A stretch of DNA of 64,000 nt from UBA8337 sp965658615 (GCA_965658615.1 CBFHSX010000001.1:56478-120477), one strand, 5' to 3'. Numbered from the stretch's first letter, positions 25,082-34,193 are shown. Translations and numbers: made by a program. The notes: generated from the letters alone by a model not told the origin.

Positions 25082-26023
25082 TTATTTTAACTTCTTACCT
25101 GCCGGCCGATAGCGCGCCAGATAATCGGGCAAAATACCGGCAATCGGCTGCGGCACCACGCCCAAATCGGCAAAGCCCTGCATCCCTTCGGCCACAAGAT
25201 TATCGCTTTTCAGCAAGATCAACTGATCCGGCGTCAAAAGCGGCTTGGGCATGAATTGCGCCAGCGCAGCAATCGGCGCAGCGGCGGCAAAAGGTAGCGG
25301 CACCAACAAGCGGTCGCGGCCAATCTCGGCCAGCAGCATTTCCATTAATTGCTTGAAACTCAGCACATCCGGCCCGCCCAATTCATAAAGGCCGGCGCGC
25401 GCACCGGCAAAACACGCCTCGACGGCTACCGCCACATCAAAGACCGAGACCGGCTGGTATTTCGTCACACCGCCACCGATCAGCGGCAAGGCCGGGGCCA
25501 GCATGGCCATGCCTGCAAAGCGATTGAAGAAATCATCCTCGGGGCCAATAACAATAGACGGACGCAAAATATGCGCTTGCGGCAAGGCCGCCATGACGCC
25601 CTCCTCACCGGCTGCTTTGCTTTGCGCGTAAAGCGAGGCCGACGCTGCATCGGCGCCAATGGCCGAAATATGCACCATATGCTCAATGCCCTCTGCCTTG
25701 GCCGCCGCGGCGATGCGTGCCGCGCCCTCAGCTTGCAGCGCGTGGAATTTTTGCTTACCGCTTTCAAACAGGATACCGACCGCATTGACCACGCCATCCG
25801 CACCGGCCAAAGCGGCCTGCGTGCTGGCCGTGTCGCGAATATTGGCTTGCACGATTTCCACCTGCCCGGGCACACCATTGGTCTTCAGGAACAGCGCTTC
25901 ATTGGGCCGCCTTGTTGCGATGCGCAGGCGATAGCCCGCCTTGGCCAGACGCCTGACAATATGGCGACCGAGAAAACCCGTACCGCCGAAAACCGTAATC
26001 AGTGCATTTTTTTGAAGCGCCAT
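25082..26023 (-). CDS. Complex I NDUFA9-type NAD(P)-binding protein
   Basis: A 313-residue atypical SDR. The Rossmann motif TVFGGTGFLGRHIVRRLAKAGY is at the N-terminus, followed by NAVGILFESGKQKFHALQAEGA, HISAIGADAASASLYAQSKAAGE and RPSIVIGPEDDFFNRFAGMA, which is the pattern of the NDUFA9/complex I accessory group common in alphaproteobacteria. In mitochondria the homologue is a NADPH-binding subunit of NADH dehydrogenase; in bacteria the role is less certain. The ATG at 26023 (MALQKNALITVFGG) is preferred over one at 26056 because GGGGG lies five bases before it. It converges with uppP with four bases between. Confidence 0.82.
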   Translation of the reverse strand: MALQKNALITVFGGTGFLGRHIVRRLAKAGYRLRIATRRPNEALFLKTNGVPGQVEIVQANIRDTASTQAALAGADGVVNAVGILFESGKQKFHALQAEGAARIAAAAKAEGIEHMVHISAIGADAASASLYAQSKAAGEEGVMAALPQAHILRPSIVIGPEDDFFNRFAGMAMLAPALPLIGGGVTKYQPVSVFDVAVAVEACFAGARAGLYELGGPDVLSFKQLMEMLLAEIGRDRLLVPLPFAAAAPIAALAQFMPKPLLTPDQLILLKSDNLVAEGMQGFADLGVVPQPIAGILPDYLARYRPAGKKLK

Positions 26024-26169
26024 ATTTGCCCCCGAAACATCATCTGTGCCTGTCATAATATAAGCGGCCCCAAGGGTGAAGAAAAATCAACGCCGCGATG
26101 CGAATTAACAGACAAGCTTTATTGACAAGTCGCCCCCGCCTCTCTAAACCAAGCTCAGATTCCTTAAGT

Positions 26170-26256
26170 GCCCAGGTGGCGGAATTGGTAGACGCGCTAG
26201 CTTCAGGTGCTAGTGTCCGTATGGACGTGGAAGTTCGAGTCTTCTCCTGGGCACCA
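26170..26256 (+). tRNA. tRNA-Leu (CAG anticodon)
   Basis: The gene starts GCCCAGGTGGCGGAATTGG, has the anticodon stem-loop GCTAGCTTCAGGTGCTAG with anticodon CAG, a long variable arm (TGTCCGTATGGACG), a T-arm with GTTCGAGTC, and ends CTGGGC plus encoded ACCA. The acceptor arms GCCCAGG and CCTGGGC pair fully. Confidence 0.96.
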
Positions 26257-26380
26257 TTCCTCAGAAAATCAAACTGCCTCTAAAGGGTGCCGTGCCAACG
26301 CCGGACGGCGTATCATCGCCCCCTTTTGCTTCGGCGCGGGCAGTGTTAGATTGGCGCGTTAAATCTGTTGGAGGTGTTGC

Positions 26381-27013
26381 ATGCTTTTATCGCTGGCCTG
26401 CCTGTTTTTTTTATATATGGCGATTAAGGGGATTTTGAACCCGTTCCACGAAAACCGCTTTGACAGCTATGTCATTATGATGCTGATTTTCGCCACCATC
26501 TGCGCCGGCATTCCGCTGCGCCACGCCATGTTTGAATGGAAACTGGCCGATGCGGCTGAGGAGCTGATCGCACGCGATAATATCGCCGTTACCTGCCTGT
26601 CGCGCTTTGGCGGTATCCTGCATTGGAATGCCGCCGGTTATGTCTATCGCGGCTCGCAGGAAATCAATATGCAAGCCTATGTTTGCGAGGATTTGCGCGA
26701 TTATTTATGGGACCCCGAAGCCGCCAATAGCGAGGCGGTGCGCGACACCAAGCTGGTTTTTGCCCTGCATGTGCTGACCCATGAGACCATGCATGTTGAT
26801 GAGATTTATGACGAGATCCACGCCGATTGCCGTGCCTTTCAATTGAACCATCGCATGGCTGAGATACTCGGCGTCGAGAAGAATGTGGCGGCGCAGACGG
26901 CAATTGTCGCGCATCGCTTCCGGTCTAAACGCCATCCTTATTACAGCCCGCATTGCGAACCCGACGGCGCCTATGATGAGCGGCTTCCGGGCGCCGTGTG
27001 GATTGTCGGTTAG
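26381..27013 (+). CDS. Membrane protein with HExxH motif, putative metallopeptidase
   Basis: A 210-residue protein with two hydrophobic segments near the N-terminus (about 2-20 and 30-47), followed by a soluble domain. Residues 134-138 read HETMH, an HExxH zinc-binding signature, followed by DEIYDEIHADCRAFQ, where Glu145 or Asp149 could be the third ligand. Several cysteines (Cys41, 72, 102, 150, 192) are spread through it. The arrangement resembles uncharacterised alphaproteobacterial proteins with H-E-x-x-H then E-A-x-A-x-C. A GGAGG site lies before the ATG. It follows tRNA-Leu by 124 bases. No substrate can be named; a minimal zinc protease is inferred. Confidence 0.65.
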   Translation: MLLSLACLFFLYMAIKGILNPFHENRFDSYVIMMLIFATICAGIPLRHAMFEWKLADAAEELIARDNIAVTCLSRFGGILHWNAAGYVYRGSQEINMQAYVCEDLRDYLWDPEAANSEAVRDTKLVFALHVLTHETMHVDEIYDEIHADCRAFQLNHRMAEILGVEKNVAAQTAIVAHRFRSKRHPYYSPHCEPDGAYDERLPGAVWIVG

Positions 27014-27016
27014 CGC

Positions 27017-27838
27017 CTAGCCGATCAGAGCCTCGAAAACCAATTGCCCGCCAAACAGCAGCAAGCAGGCTTGGCTGATATGATAAAACCATGTGTCGCT
27101 CAGCCTTTTATTCAACGCGATACCGGCTATCACGCCAAGCGGTACAAGCGGCGCCAGCGCCAGACTGGCGCTTAGACTGGCCGCGTCAAACAGCCCCAAT
27201 TCAACAAAAAACGGCAGCTTGGCCAGATTAATGGTGAGGAAAAACCAGCCCATTGTGCCGACAAAATAAGCCCGCGGCAGGCGCATGGCCAAAAGATAAA
27301 CCTGTGCCGGAATGCCACCGGTCAGCGAGATGAAGCTGGCCAGCCCCGACAGGCTGCACCACAGACCGGCGCGCTGGGGCGCGCGCCGCCGAATAGCTTT
27401 CACAGCCGCGCGCGAGCCGGCTGCGCTCAGCGGCGGGTGCCATAGTTGGTAAAAATACCGCGCCGCCGTATAAACCGCCAATAGGCCGATCAATAGAATA
27501 AGCGTGGTCTCGCTAATCTGCTTGAACAAAAGCCAACCGGCCAATTGGCCGATACATGCCGCCGCCACCATGGGGATGACATAACGGCGCACGGCGCGTT
27601 TGCGATAGCGCCAGCCGACATAAAAATCAGCCAGCAAGAACACCGGCAACATCACCGCCAGCGCCGGACCGGGCGGCAAAACCAACAACATAAGCGGCAG
27701 CGATAAAGACCCCATAGCGCCGCCAAAACCGGCTTTCGACAGCGCCACGACAAAGCTTGCCAAGCCGCCAATAAGCCAGAAAGCCAGCGGGGCGGTGGCG
27801 ATGAGCGAGGCGTCAAAAAAATCCGGCAGCATAGACAT
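27017..27838 (-). CDS. Sulfite exporter TauE/SafE family permease (TSUP)
   Basis: A 273-residue polytopic membrane protein with about eight membrane segments. The first TSUP half-repeat is marked by LASFVVALSKAGFGGAMGSLSLPLML and the second by GLASFISLTGGIPAQVYLLAM. These permeases move sulfur-containing anions or other small organic acids; the substrate is unknown. The frame opens at 27946; the start MSMLPDFFDASL at 27838 gives a normal N-terminus. It converges with the HExxH protein with three bases between the stops. Confidence 0.8.
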   Translation of the reverse strand: MSMLPDFFDASLIATAPLAFWLIGGLASFVVALSKAGFGGAMGSLSLPLMLLVLPPGPALAVMLPVFLLADFYVGWRYRKRAVRRYVIPMVAAACIGQLAGWLLFKQISETTLILLIGLLAVYTAARYFYQLWHPPLSAAGSRAAVKAIRRRAPQRAGLWCSLSGLASFISLTGGIPAQVYLLAMRLPRAYFVGTMGWFFLTINLAKLPFFVELGLFDAASLSASLALAPLVPLGVIAGIALNKRLSDTWFYHISQACLLLFGGQLVFEALIG

Positions 27839-27984
27839 GATAGGCCGCAAGCTAGTCCAGCCGCGCCGGAAAGCAAAGCCCGTTTGTCGGATGCGTTGCG
27901 CGATTTGGCACCCGACTTGTTGCAGGACTTGAGTTTGCCCCGCCAAAGCTCTAGAACCGAGGCAGATAGAAAAGGATGTGAACC

Positions 27985-28614
27985 ATGGCGATTCATTTGC
28001 ACAAGGACGACCTGCCCGACGGGCTGAGCTTTACCGGCGCCATTGCCGTCGATACGGAAACGCTGGGGCTGAAACCAGCCCGCGACCGCTTGTGTTTAGT
28101 GCAGCTTTCGGCCGGCGACGGCGAGGTGCATATTGTGCAATTCGCGCCCGAAAGCGAGTTCAATACAGACCCTTATGCGGCGCCGAATTTGAAAGCCGTT
28201 TTGGAAGACCGTCAATTGATGAAAATCTTCCATTATGCACGCTTTGATTTGGCGATTATCGCGCAATATTTGAACGTCCATGCAGCCCCACTTTGGTGCA
28301 CAAAAATCGCCTCCAAACTGGTGCGCACCTATACGGACCGCCATGGGCTGAAGGATTTGTGCCGCGAATTGCTCAGTGTCGATCTGTCGAAAGCGCAGCA
28401 AAGCTCGGATTGGGGGGCGCCGAATTTATCCGACGCGCAGCTCAATTATGCGGCCTCCGATGTGCTGCACTTGCACGCGCTGAAAGACAAGCTCGAGACC
28501 ATGCTGGACCGCGAAGGCCGTCGTCCGATGGCGGAAGCGTGTTTCGATTTCGTGCTGGTGCGCTCGGCCATGGATTTGGCCGGCTGGGACGATATTGATA
28601 TTTTCGCCCATTAG
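27985..28614 (+). CDS. Ribonuclease D-like 3'-5' exonuclease
   Basis: A 209-residue DEDDy exonuclease. Exo I is AVDTETLGL (Asp23, Glu25), Exo II is FHYARFDLAII, and Exo III is LNYAASDVLHLHAL with the Tyr and Asp. The HRDC domains of full RNase D are missing, so this is the short form common in alphaproteobacteria. It trims RNA 3' ends, for instance of tRNA precursors. An AAGGA site precedes the ATG. lptC follows 15 bases later on the same strand. Confidence 0.88.
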   Translation: MAIHLHKDDLPDGLSFTGAIAVDTETLGLKPARDRLCLVQLSAGDGEVHIVQFAPESEFNTDPYAAPNLKAVLEDRQLMKIFHYARFDLAIIAQYLNVHAAPLWCTKIASKLVRTYTDRHGLKDLCRELLSVDLSKAQQSSDWGAPNLSDAQLNYAASDVLHLHALKDKLETMLDREGRRPMAEACFDFVLVRSAMDLAGWDDIDIFAH

Positions 28615-28629
28615 CGCAACACTCGCCCT

Positions 28630-29211
28630 ATGCAAAACAACCCATCCCGGCACACAAAACGCGTCACCCTATTGCGCCGCGTGATGGTGGGCGGTGCGGT
28701 GCTGGCGGCACTGGCGCTTATCGGCCTGTCCAATACACAGCGCTTCACCACTGCCCCGATGGGCGGCGATATAAAGCTCAGCGGCAGCGGACCGGTGGTC
28801 GATAATCCCGATTATCAAGGGCGCACGGCGGCGGGCCGCGCCTATCGCCTGCAAGGCAAGACGGCGCGCAATCTGCAGGATGATACGGCCCTGCTGAGCG
28901 CGCCGCGTCTCGCCATTGCGGCCACGGCCGATGCCGCCGCCATTAATATAAAAGCCGATGAAGCGCGGCTGAAAAGCGGCGAACAGGCGCTGTTTCGCGG
29001 CGGCGTAAAAGCCGGTTTGAGCGATGGCAATCGCCTTGCAACCGAAGAATTATCAGTCAATATGAGCTCGCAAGATATCGCAGTGCCGCAAGAACTGGCG
29101 ATAGACGGCCCGCAAATCACATTGCGCGCGGCGCGGATGGACGGCAATCTCGAGACGCAAATCTTTACTCTGCACGCCATTTCCATGACCCTGCAACGGA
29201 GCGCAAAATGA
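28630..29211 (+). CDS. lptC: LPS export ABC transporter periplasmic protein LptC
   Basis: A 193-residue single-pass protein: basic N-terminus, one membrane segment at about 17-36 (RVMVGGAVLAALALIGLS), then a periplasmic beta-jellyroll (GRAYRLQGKTARNLQDDT, GEQALFRGGVKAGL). LptC receives lipopolysaccharide from LptBFG at the inner membrane and hands it to LptA. Sequence identity in this family is low, so the call rests on topology and on the next genes being lptA and lptB. It overlaps lptA by four bases (ATGA). Confidence 0.85.
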   Translation: MQNNPSRHTKRVTLLRRVMVGGAVLAALALIGLSNTQRFTTAPMGGDIKLSGSGPVVDNPDYQGRTAAGRAYRLQGKTARNLQDDTALLSAPRLAIAATADAAAINIKADEARLKSGEQALFRGGVKAGLSDGNRLATEELSVNMSSQDIAVPQELAIDGPQITLRAARMDGNLETQIFTLHAISMTLQRSAK

Positions 29212-29720
29212 ACCGTGCGCGCCTATCACTGACCCTTATGCTCGCGCTTTTGGCCGCGCCGGGGCTTTTCATGACTGCGCCGGTGCAGGCCCAAGAAGGG
29301 TTGCGCTTTCAGACCGACCCGGACGCGCCGCTCGCGCTTCAAGCCGATAAAATGCAATGGCAACAAAAACAAGGTGTCGCCGATCTCACCGGCAGTGTAG
29401 CGATCAACCAAGGCCCGATGCAGGTCACAGCCGAGACCATGCAAGTGATGTTTGCCGCCGGCGGCGCCGCGCAAAGCATGGCGGCCCGCGGTAATGTGCT
29501 GCTGGTCAATAAAGACGGCCAGCGCGCCCGCGCCGAGGCAGCTGATTTTGACCTCGAAAAAGACATTATGGTGATGCGCGGCAGCGTCGCCATGCAAGGG
29601 CTGACCCGCAAGGGCAAAATGCAGAAGCTGACCGGCGAGACGCTTTCCATTAACATGCTCACCGGCAAAGCGACTTTACGCGGCGGCAAGTCACGCGCGC
29701 GCATTGAAATCGACAATTGA
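29208..29720 (+). CDS. lptA: LPS transport periplasmic protein LptA
   Basis: A 170-residue OstA-like protein. A signal peptide covers about 1-28 and ends APVQAQ. The mature part starts with the typical LALQADKMQWQQKQGVADLTGSVAINQGPMQVTA, then GNVLLVNKDGQRARAEAADFDLEKD and ITGE-like LTGETLSINML. It forms the periplasmic bridge carrying LPS to the outer membrane. It lies between lptC and lptB. Confidence 0.9.
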   Translation: MNRARLSLTLMLALLAAPGLFMTAPVQAQEGLRFQTDPDAPLALQADKMQWQQKQGVADLTGSVAINQGPMQVTAETMQVMFAAGGAAQSMAARGNVLLVNKDGQRARAEAADFDLEKDIMVMRGSVAMQGLTRKGKMQKLTGETLSINMLTGKATLRGGKSRARIEIDN

Positions 29721-29796
29721 GAGTGGCACTTAAGCGCGCTTTTCTCATGCGCCAAATTGAGATAGCTTAGCGTCGAAGGAAAAACGGGTAGTTTTC

Positions 29797-30561
29797 ATGT
29801 CTCAATACGGCTCAGCAGATATCGCGGCGGCGCAGCACGAAGGCGGGCTGGTGGCACGGCATTTGTCGAAAAGCTATAAGGGCCGTACAGTGGTGAAGGA
29901 TGTGTCGCTGGCCGTCAATCGCCGCGAGGCCATCGGCCTTTTGGGGCCGAACGGGGCCGGCAAAACCACCAGCTTTTACATGATTACCGGTCTGGTGACG
30001 CCCGATAGCGGGCAGATCCTGCTCGACGGTCAGGACGTCTCGCAATTGCCCATGTATCGCCGCGCGCGCCTTGGCATCGGCTATTTGCCCCAGGAAGCCT
30101 CGATTTTCAGAACCCTCAGCGTCGAGGCCAATATTATGTCGATCCTCGAAGTGGTCGAGCCCGATAAGCAGGCGCGCCATGACCGGCTGGAAAATCTGCT
30201 CAGCGAGTTTTCCGTTACTCATGTCAGAAAATCAGCCGGCGGGGCCTTGTCGGGCGGCGAAAGGCGGCGCGTCGAGATTGCCCGCGCCCTGGCCAGCAAT
30301 CCGGGCTTTATCCTCTTGGACGAACCCTTTGCCGGCATTGACCCGATCGCCATTGCCGATATTCGCGATCTGGTGGCGCAATTGAAAGAGCGCGGGCTTG
30401 GCGTGTTGATCACTGACCATAATGTGCGTGAGACGCTGGGCATTATCGACCGCGCGGTGATTATGCATGACGGCAATGTATTGACCACCGGCACGGCAGC
30501 CGAAATTGTCGAAAACGAGGCTGTGCGCGCGCATTATCTCGGCGAAGATTTCACCTATTAG
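29797..30561 (+). CDS. lptB: LPS export ABC transporter ATP-binding protein LptB
   Basis: A 254-residue ABC ATPase with Walker A GPNGAGKTTSFYMITGL, Q-loop, the LptB-specific segment GIGYLPQEASIFRTLSVEANI, the signature LSGGERRRVEIARALA, and Walker B FILLDEPFAGIDPIA. It powers LPS extraction with LptF and LptG, which are not in the window. It follows lptA by 76 bases. In many proteobacteria rpoN comes next; here hpf does. Confidence 0.95.
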   Translation: MSQYGSADIAAAQHEGGLVARHLSKSYKGRTVVKDVSLAVNRREAIGLLGPNGAGKTTSFYMITGLVTPDSGQILLDGQDVSQLPMYRRARLGIGYLPQEASIFRTLSVEANIMSILEVVEPDKQARHDRLENLLSEFSVTHVRKSAGGALSGGERRRVEIARALASNPGFILLDEPFAGIDPIAIADIRDLVAQLKERGLGVLITDHNVRETLGIIDRAVIMHDGNVLTTGTAAEIVENEAVRAHYLGEDFTY

Positions 30562-30762
30562 CCATCACGGCCCGGCTATGCGCGCGCCGGACTCGACAAG
30601 CGCGTTTTTATCAGGCAGAATTTTTTTAGTGGATCCGGTTCCACAAGCAGGCGTGAGCCTGGCACTTTCCATCTCCGCCTGCTGTGGCGTGTTCCGCAAG
30701 CAGAGGGTCGCTCTCAACCGATTTTCTGCGCTGACTGAAACGGGATACGAAAGGGTAAAGAG

Positions 30763-31329
30763 ATGACGATTCACATTACAGGCAGACATATGGATACGGG
30801 CGACGCGCTGCGCGCTCATGTTGAAACCCGGCTCGATGAGGCGGTGCACAAATATTTCGATCATGCGACCGATATAAATGTCACCTTCTCCAAGCAAGGC
30901 CATAATTTCGAGGCGGCCTGTGCGCTGCATCTCGATAGCGGACTGTACCTCCACGCCTCGGGCACGGATGGCGATGTGTATGCCAGTTTCGAGCAATCGG
31001 TCATCAAAATTGAAAAGCAATTGCGCCGCTATAAGCGCCGCTTAAAAAGCCATTCCGACCATATGCGTCTGAATGATGCCGTCATCCAAGCACCCGAAAA
31101 GATTTTCGCGCCTGAAGCCGATGACGATGTGCCGGAGGATTTCACCCCGGTCATTGTGGCTGAAAACAATCGCACCGTGCCCTATCTGACCATGTCAGAG
31201 GCGGTGATGCAGTTGGAAGTCGGGGAAGGCGAATTTGTGCTGTTCAAAAGCCGCAAATCCGATGCGCTCAATCTGGTCTATAAGCGCGCCGATAATAATA
31301 TTGGATGGCTGGAATTGAACGCCGCCTAA
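30763..31329 (+). CDS. hpf: Ribosome hibernation promoting factor, long form
   Basis: A 188-residue protein. The N-terminal domain (about 1-100) is the YfiA/HPF fold (ITGRHMDTGDALRAHVETRL, SFEQSVIKIEKQLRRYKRRLK), and the C-terminal 60 residues (YLTMSEAVMQLEVGEGEFVLF and VYKRADNNIGWLEL) are the dimerisation domain that makes long HPF form 100S ribosomes by itself. It lies after lptB with a 200-base gap and no rpoN, and ptsN does not follow. Confidence 0.93.
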   Translation: MTIHITGRHMDTGDALRAHVETRLDEAVHKYFDHATDINVTFSKQGHNFEAACALHLDSGLYLHASGTDGDVYASFEQSVIKIEKQLRRYKRRLKSHSDHMRLNDAVIQAPEKIFAPEADDDVPEDFTPVIVAENNRTVPYLTMSEAVMQLEVGEGEFVLFKSRKSDALNLVYKRADNNIGWLELNAA

Positions 31330-31349
31330 GGATTGATTTTTAGGGTGTT

Positions 31350-31425
<76 letters not shown>

Positions 31426-31577
31426 TTTTAGGGTAACGGGGGCGGCACTTTAGCGTCGTCGCCCTCGTCAATCTGCGCGGAAGCTAATGCAAAGTTTTGC
31501 GGCAATCAACCAAAAATTCGCGACGCGCCGAAAAATCTTCTCGCTGCGCTTAAACGGCCCCAAAAAGACGCGACCGG

Positions 31578-31940
31578 CTAGTCGTCGTCTTCTTCATCCT
31601 CGAGAAAGCTTTCCTCGTCCTCGTCTTCTTCGTCATCAAGCAGCGCGTCACCATCGTCAAACTCGGCGAGGGTTTCTTCCTCTTCATCGGCGTCGTCATC
31701 ATCGCTCATATCGTCGAGGCTGATGGCATCGTCTCCCGACTCGAGAACATCATCATCCTCTTCTTCTTCCGCCTCAACAACCGGTTCAATCTCGCGTGCC
31801 GGTTCAACCGGCGCGAAAGCTGCCATCGGGTCAAATGAATGACCGCATTTCGGACAAGTGGCAGGGTTTTTGTTGAGATCATAAAATTTGGCTTCGCAAG
31901 CACCACAAACACGTTTGGTGCCTAGTTTTGGGTCGACCAC
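31578..31940 (-). CDS. FYDLN-acid zinc-ribbon protein (TIGR02300 type)
   Basis: A 120-residue protein with a short zinc ribbon at the N-terminus (LGTKRVCGACEAKFYDLN and then CPKCGHSFDP, a CxxC...CxxC set) and an extremely acidic, disordered C-terminal half made mainly of Asp and Glu. This is the alphaproteobacteria-specific FYDLN acid family of unknown function. The frame opens at 32117, but the GTG at 31940 is chosen because GGAGG lies seven bases before it and homologues begin close to the PxLGTKR motif. It is divergent from aroA. Confidence 0.88.
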   Translation of the reverse strand: MVDPKLGTKRVCGACEAKFYDLNKNPATCPKCGHSFDPMAAFAPVEPAREIEPVVEAEEEEDDDVLESGDDAISLDDMSDDDDADEEEETLAEFDDGDALLDDEEDEDEESFLEDEEDDD

Positions 31941-32059
31941 GATGATACCTCCGGACGATGTCACTGAGCTTGTTTTCCTGCCATGAAGCGACACCCCTGT
32001 CAAAGCCAAATTATCGCTCCTCCGCTTGACGCATATGGCGAAAAGCGCGACAAGACAGC

Positions 32060-33400
32060 ATGAATGCAGCGCCGCAAAACACGAGATTGGCCCGCGCCAC
32101 GCGCCGTGCGACGACAAAACTATCCGGTCGTGTGCGCCTGCCGGGCGATAAATCGATCTCGCATCGCGCCTTTATGCTGGGCGCTATCGCCACCGGCACA
32201 ACCGAGATTCACGGCCTTTTGGAGGGCGCTGATGTGTTGGCGACCGGTGCGGCCATGCAGGCTTTGGGCGCAAAAATCGTCAAACAAGGCGATGTCTATC
32301 AGGTTACCGGTACCGGACCAGCGGGCTTTCAATCGCCCGCCGCGCCGCTGGATTTCGGCAATGCCGGCACGGGCGTGCGTCTGGTGATGGGATTGGCGGC
32401 AGGGGCCGGTATTGCAGCCGATTTTATCGGCGATGCGTCTTTATCGGGGCGGCCCATGGGGCGTGTCATGCGCCCGCTTGAGAGCATGGGCGCGCAATTC
32501 ACCGCCTCTGAGGGCGACACGCTGCCCGTGCATCTGGCGCCCGCGCCGCTGATACCGGCCGATATCACGCCCGCCGTCACCTCAGCGCAGGTCAAATCGG
32601 CCATATTACTGGCCGCACTCGGCACGCGCGGCACGACGCGCGTGCGCGAAAAAGTCCTCACCCGCGACCATAGCGAAAACATGCTGGCCCTGTTTGGCGC
32701 CGATATTGCCCGCTATGAAGAAGACGGGCATCACGTCATCGCGCTGACGGGACCGGCCAGCCTGAGCGCCGTCCGCATTGATGTGCCGGGCGATCCGAGC
32801 TCGGCGGCGTTTCCGATGATTGCCGCGCTGAGCGTGCCGGGTTCTGATGTGGTGCTTGAAAATATCATGCTCAATCGCCAGCGCGACGGGCTTATTCGCG
32901 TGCTGCGCGATATGGGCGGCGATATTGAAATGCTGAACACGCGCCAAGCGGCGGGCGAAACCGTCGCCGATTTGCGCGTCCGCCATTCGCCTTTGCGTGG
33001 CATTAATGTGCCCGCTGCGATTGCCCCCGATATGATCGATGAATATCCGGCGCTGGCTGTCGCCGCCGCAACCGCTGCCGGCACCACCCATATGGCCGGT
33101 CTGGCTGAATTGCGCGTCAAGGAAAGTGACCGACTGGCCGCCATGGCAGCGGGTCTGGCCGCCAATGGGGTTGCAGTTGATAGCGGCGATGACTGGCTGG
33201 CCGTGACCGGTGGCACAGTGACCGGCGGTGGCACGGTTGCGACGCATCACGACCACCGCATCGCCATGGCGTTTTTGTGCCTCGGCTTGGTCGCCGAGAC
33301 ACCGGTTATGATTGATGATGCGTCAATGATTGCCACCAGCTTTCCGGATTTTTTCGCGCTGATGGGCACGCTCGGGGTAGAGTTTGACGATGAGCAATAG
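32060..33400 (+). CDS. aroA: 3-phosphoshikimate 1-carboxyvinyltransferase (EPSP synthase), class II-like
   Basis: A 446-residue enzyme that joins shikimate 3-phosphate and PEP in chorismate synthesis. The N-terminal LPGDKSISHRAFMLGAIATG, the DFGNAGTGVRLVMGL segment and GDASLSGRPMGRVMRPLESMGAQ closely follow the class II (CP4-like) enzymes. Position 103 is Gly in GNAGTG, where the glyphosate-insensitive CP4 enzyme has Ala. KESDRLAAMAAGL and DHRIAMAF near the C-terminus complete the active site. The gene overlaps cmk by 11 bases and heads the forward run through rpsA. Confidence 0.96.
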   Translation: MNAAPQNTRLARATRRATTKLSGRVRLPGDKSISHRAFMLGAIATGTTEIHGLLEGADVLATGAAMQALGAKIVKQGDVYQVTGTGPAGFQSPAAPLDFGNAGTGVRLVMGLAAGAGIAADFIGDASLSGRPMGRVMRPLESMGAQFTASEGDTLPVHLAPAPLIPADITPAVTSAQVKSAILLAALGTRGTTRVREKVLTRDHSENMLALFGADIARYEEDGHHVIALTGPASLSAVRIDVPGDPSSAAFPMIAALSVPGSDVVLENIMLNRQRDGLIRVLRDMGGDIEMLNTRQAAGETVADLRVRHSPLRGINVPAAIAPDMIDEYPALAVAAATAAGTTHMAGLAELRVKESDRLAAMAAGLAANGVAVDSGDDWLAVTGGTVTGGGTVATHHDHRIAMAFLCLGLVAETPVMIDDASMIATSFPDFFALMGTLGVEFDDEQ

Positions 33401-34043
33401 ACCCATGCGGCTGATTGCGGTTGACGGCCCCGCCGCCTCCGGCAAGGGCACGTTGGCCCGGCGTCTGGCAGCACATTTTGATTTCGCTTATCTGGATACG
33501 GGCGCGCTTTACCGCGCCGTGGCTTTATGCGTCCTCGAAGCCGGGCAAGACCCGGCTGACGAAAAAGCCGCCATTGCGGCGGCCGAAACGCTGAATATGG
33601 CGCGACTGGACGAGGCTGAATTTAACGCCGCTTTGCGCACGGCCGGTACCGGTGCAGCGGCCTCGCTGGTCGCCGCCATACCACATGTGCGCGCCGCCAT
33701 ATTGAGCGCGCAGCACCAATTCGCCGCCACCCCGCCCGACGGCAAAGCCGGGGCCATTCTCGACGGTCGCGATATCGGCACAGTTGTGTGTCCTGATGCC
33801 GATAAGAAACTCTTCATCACGGCCAGCGCCGAAGTGCGCGCCATGCGGCGCTGGAAGGAATTGCGAGCCGGTGATGAAAGCCTCGCTTTTGAAACCGTGC
33901 TGGATGATATTGAGGCGCGCGATGCGCGCGACATGAACCGCGCCACCGCGCCGCTGCAACAAGCGGCAGATGCGCACTTGCTTGATACGTCTGATTTGTC
34001 TATAGAAGAGGCGTTCAACGCGGCTCTGGCGCTGCTGAGCTGA
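33390..34043 (+). CDS. cmk: Cytidylate kinase
   Basis: A 217-residue nucleoside monophosphate kinase that phosphorylates CMP and dCMP. The P-loop is AVDGPAASGKGTLARRL at about 8-24, followed by LDTGALYRAVAL, GRDIGTVVCPDADKKLFITA and the RDARDMNRATAPL lid region. A TTG two codons earlier is possible, but the ATG at 33390 is taken as the start. It overlaps the aroA end, and the aroA-cmk-rpsA order is widely conserved. Confidence 0.95.
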   Translation: MSNRPMRLIAVDGPAASGKGTLARRLAAHFDFAYLDTGALYRAVALCVLEAGQDPADEKAAIAAAETLNMARLDEAEFNAALRTAGTGAAASLVAAIPHVRAAILSAQHQFAATPPDGKAGAILDGRDIGTVVCPDADKKLFITASAEVRAMRRWKELRAGDESLAFETVLDDIEARDARDMNRATAPLQQAADAHLLDTSDLSIEEAFNAALALLS

Positions 34044-34193
34044 TTGCTTATAAGCCATTGCCGGAAATTTATCCCGCCACGAACAAAACTTAACCTGCCC
34101 GTTTACCGGAAGCGACGCTCTTTGAGCGCTTTTCGGTCTGGGAAGTCCGCCCTGCCAGAAGCGCCGGGAATGGCACAATCAGGAGACACATAA

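Noticed and set aside
30650..30690. TGGCAC near 30660 as a sigma-54 promoter for hpf
   Set aside because: The -12 TTGC element is missing at the right distance, and rpoN is not at its usual place.
32606..33256. Reverse frame opposite aroA
   Set aside because: Antisense shadow; composition is His/Arg-rich and without a family match.
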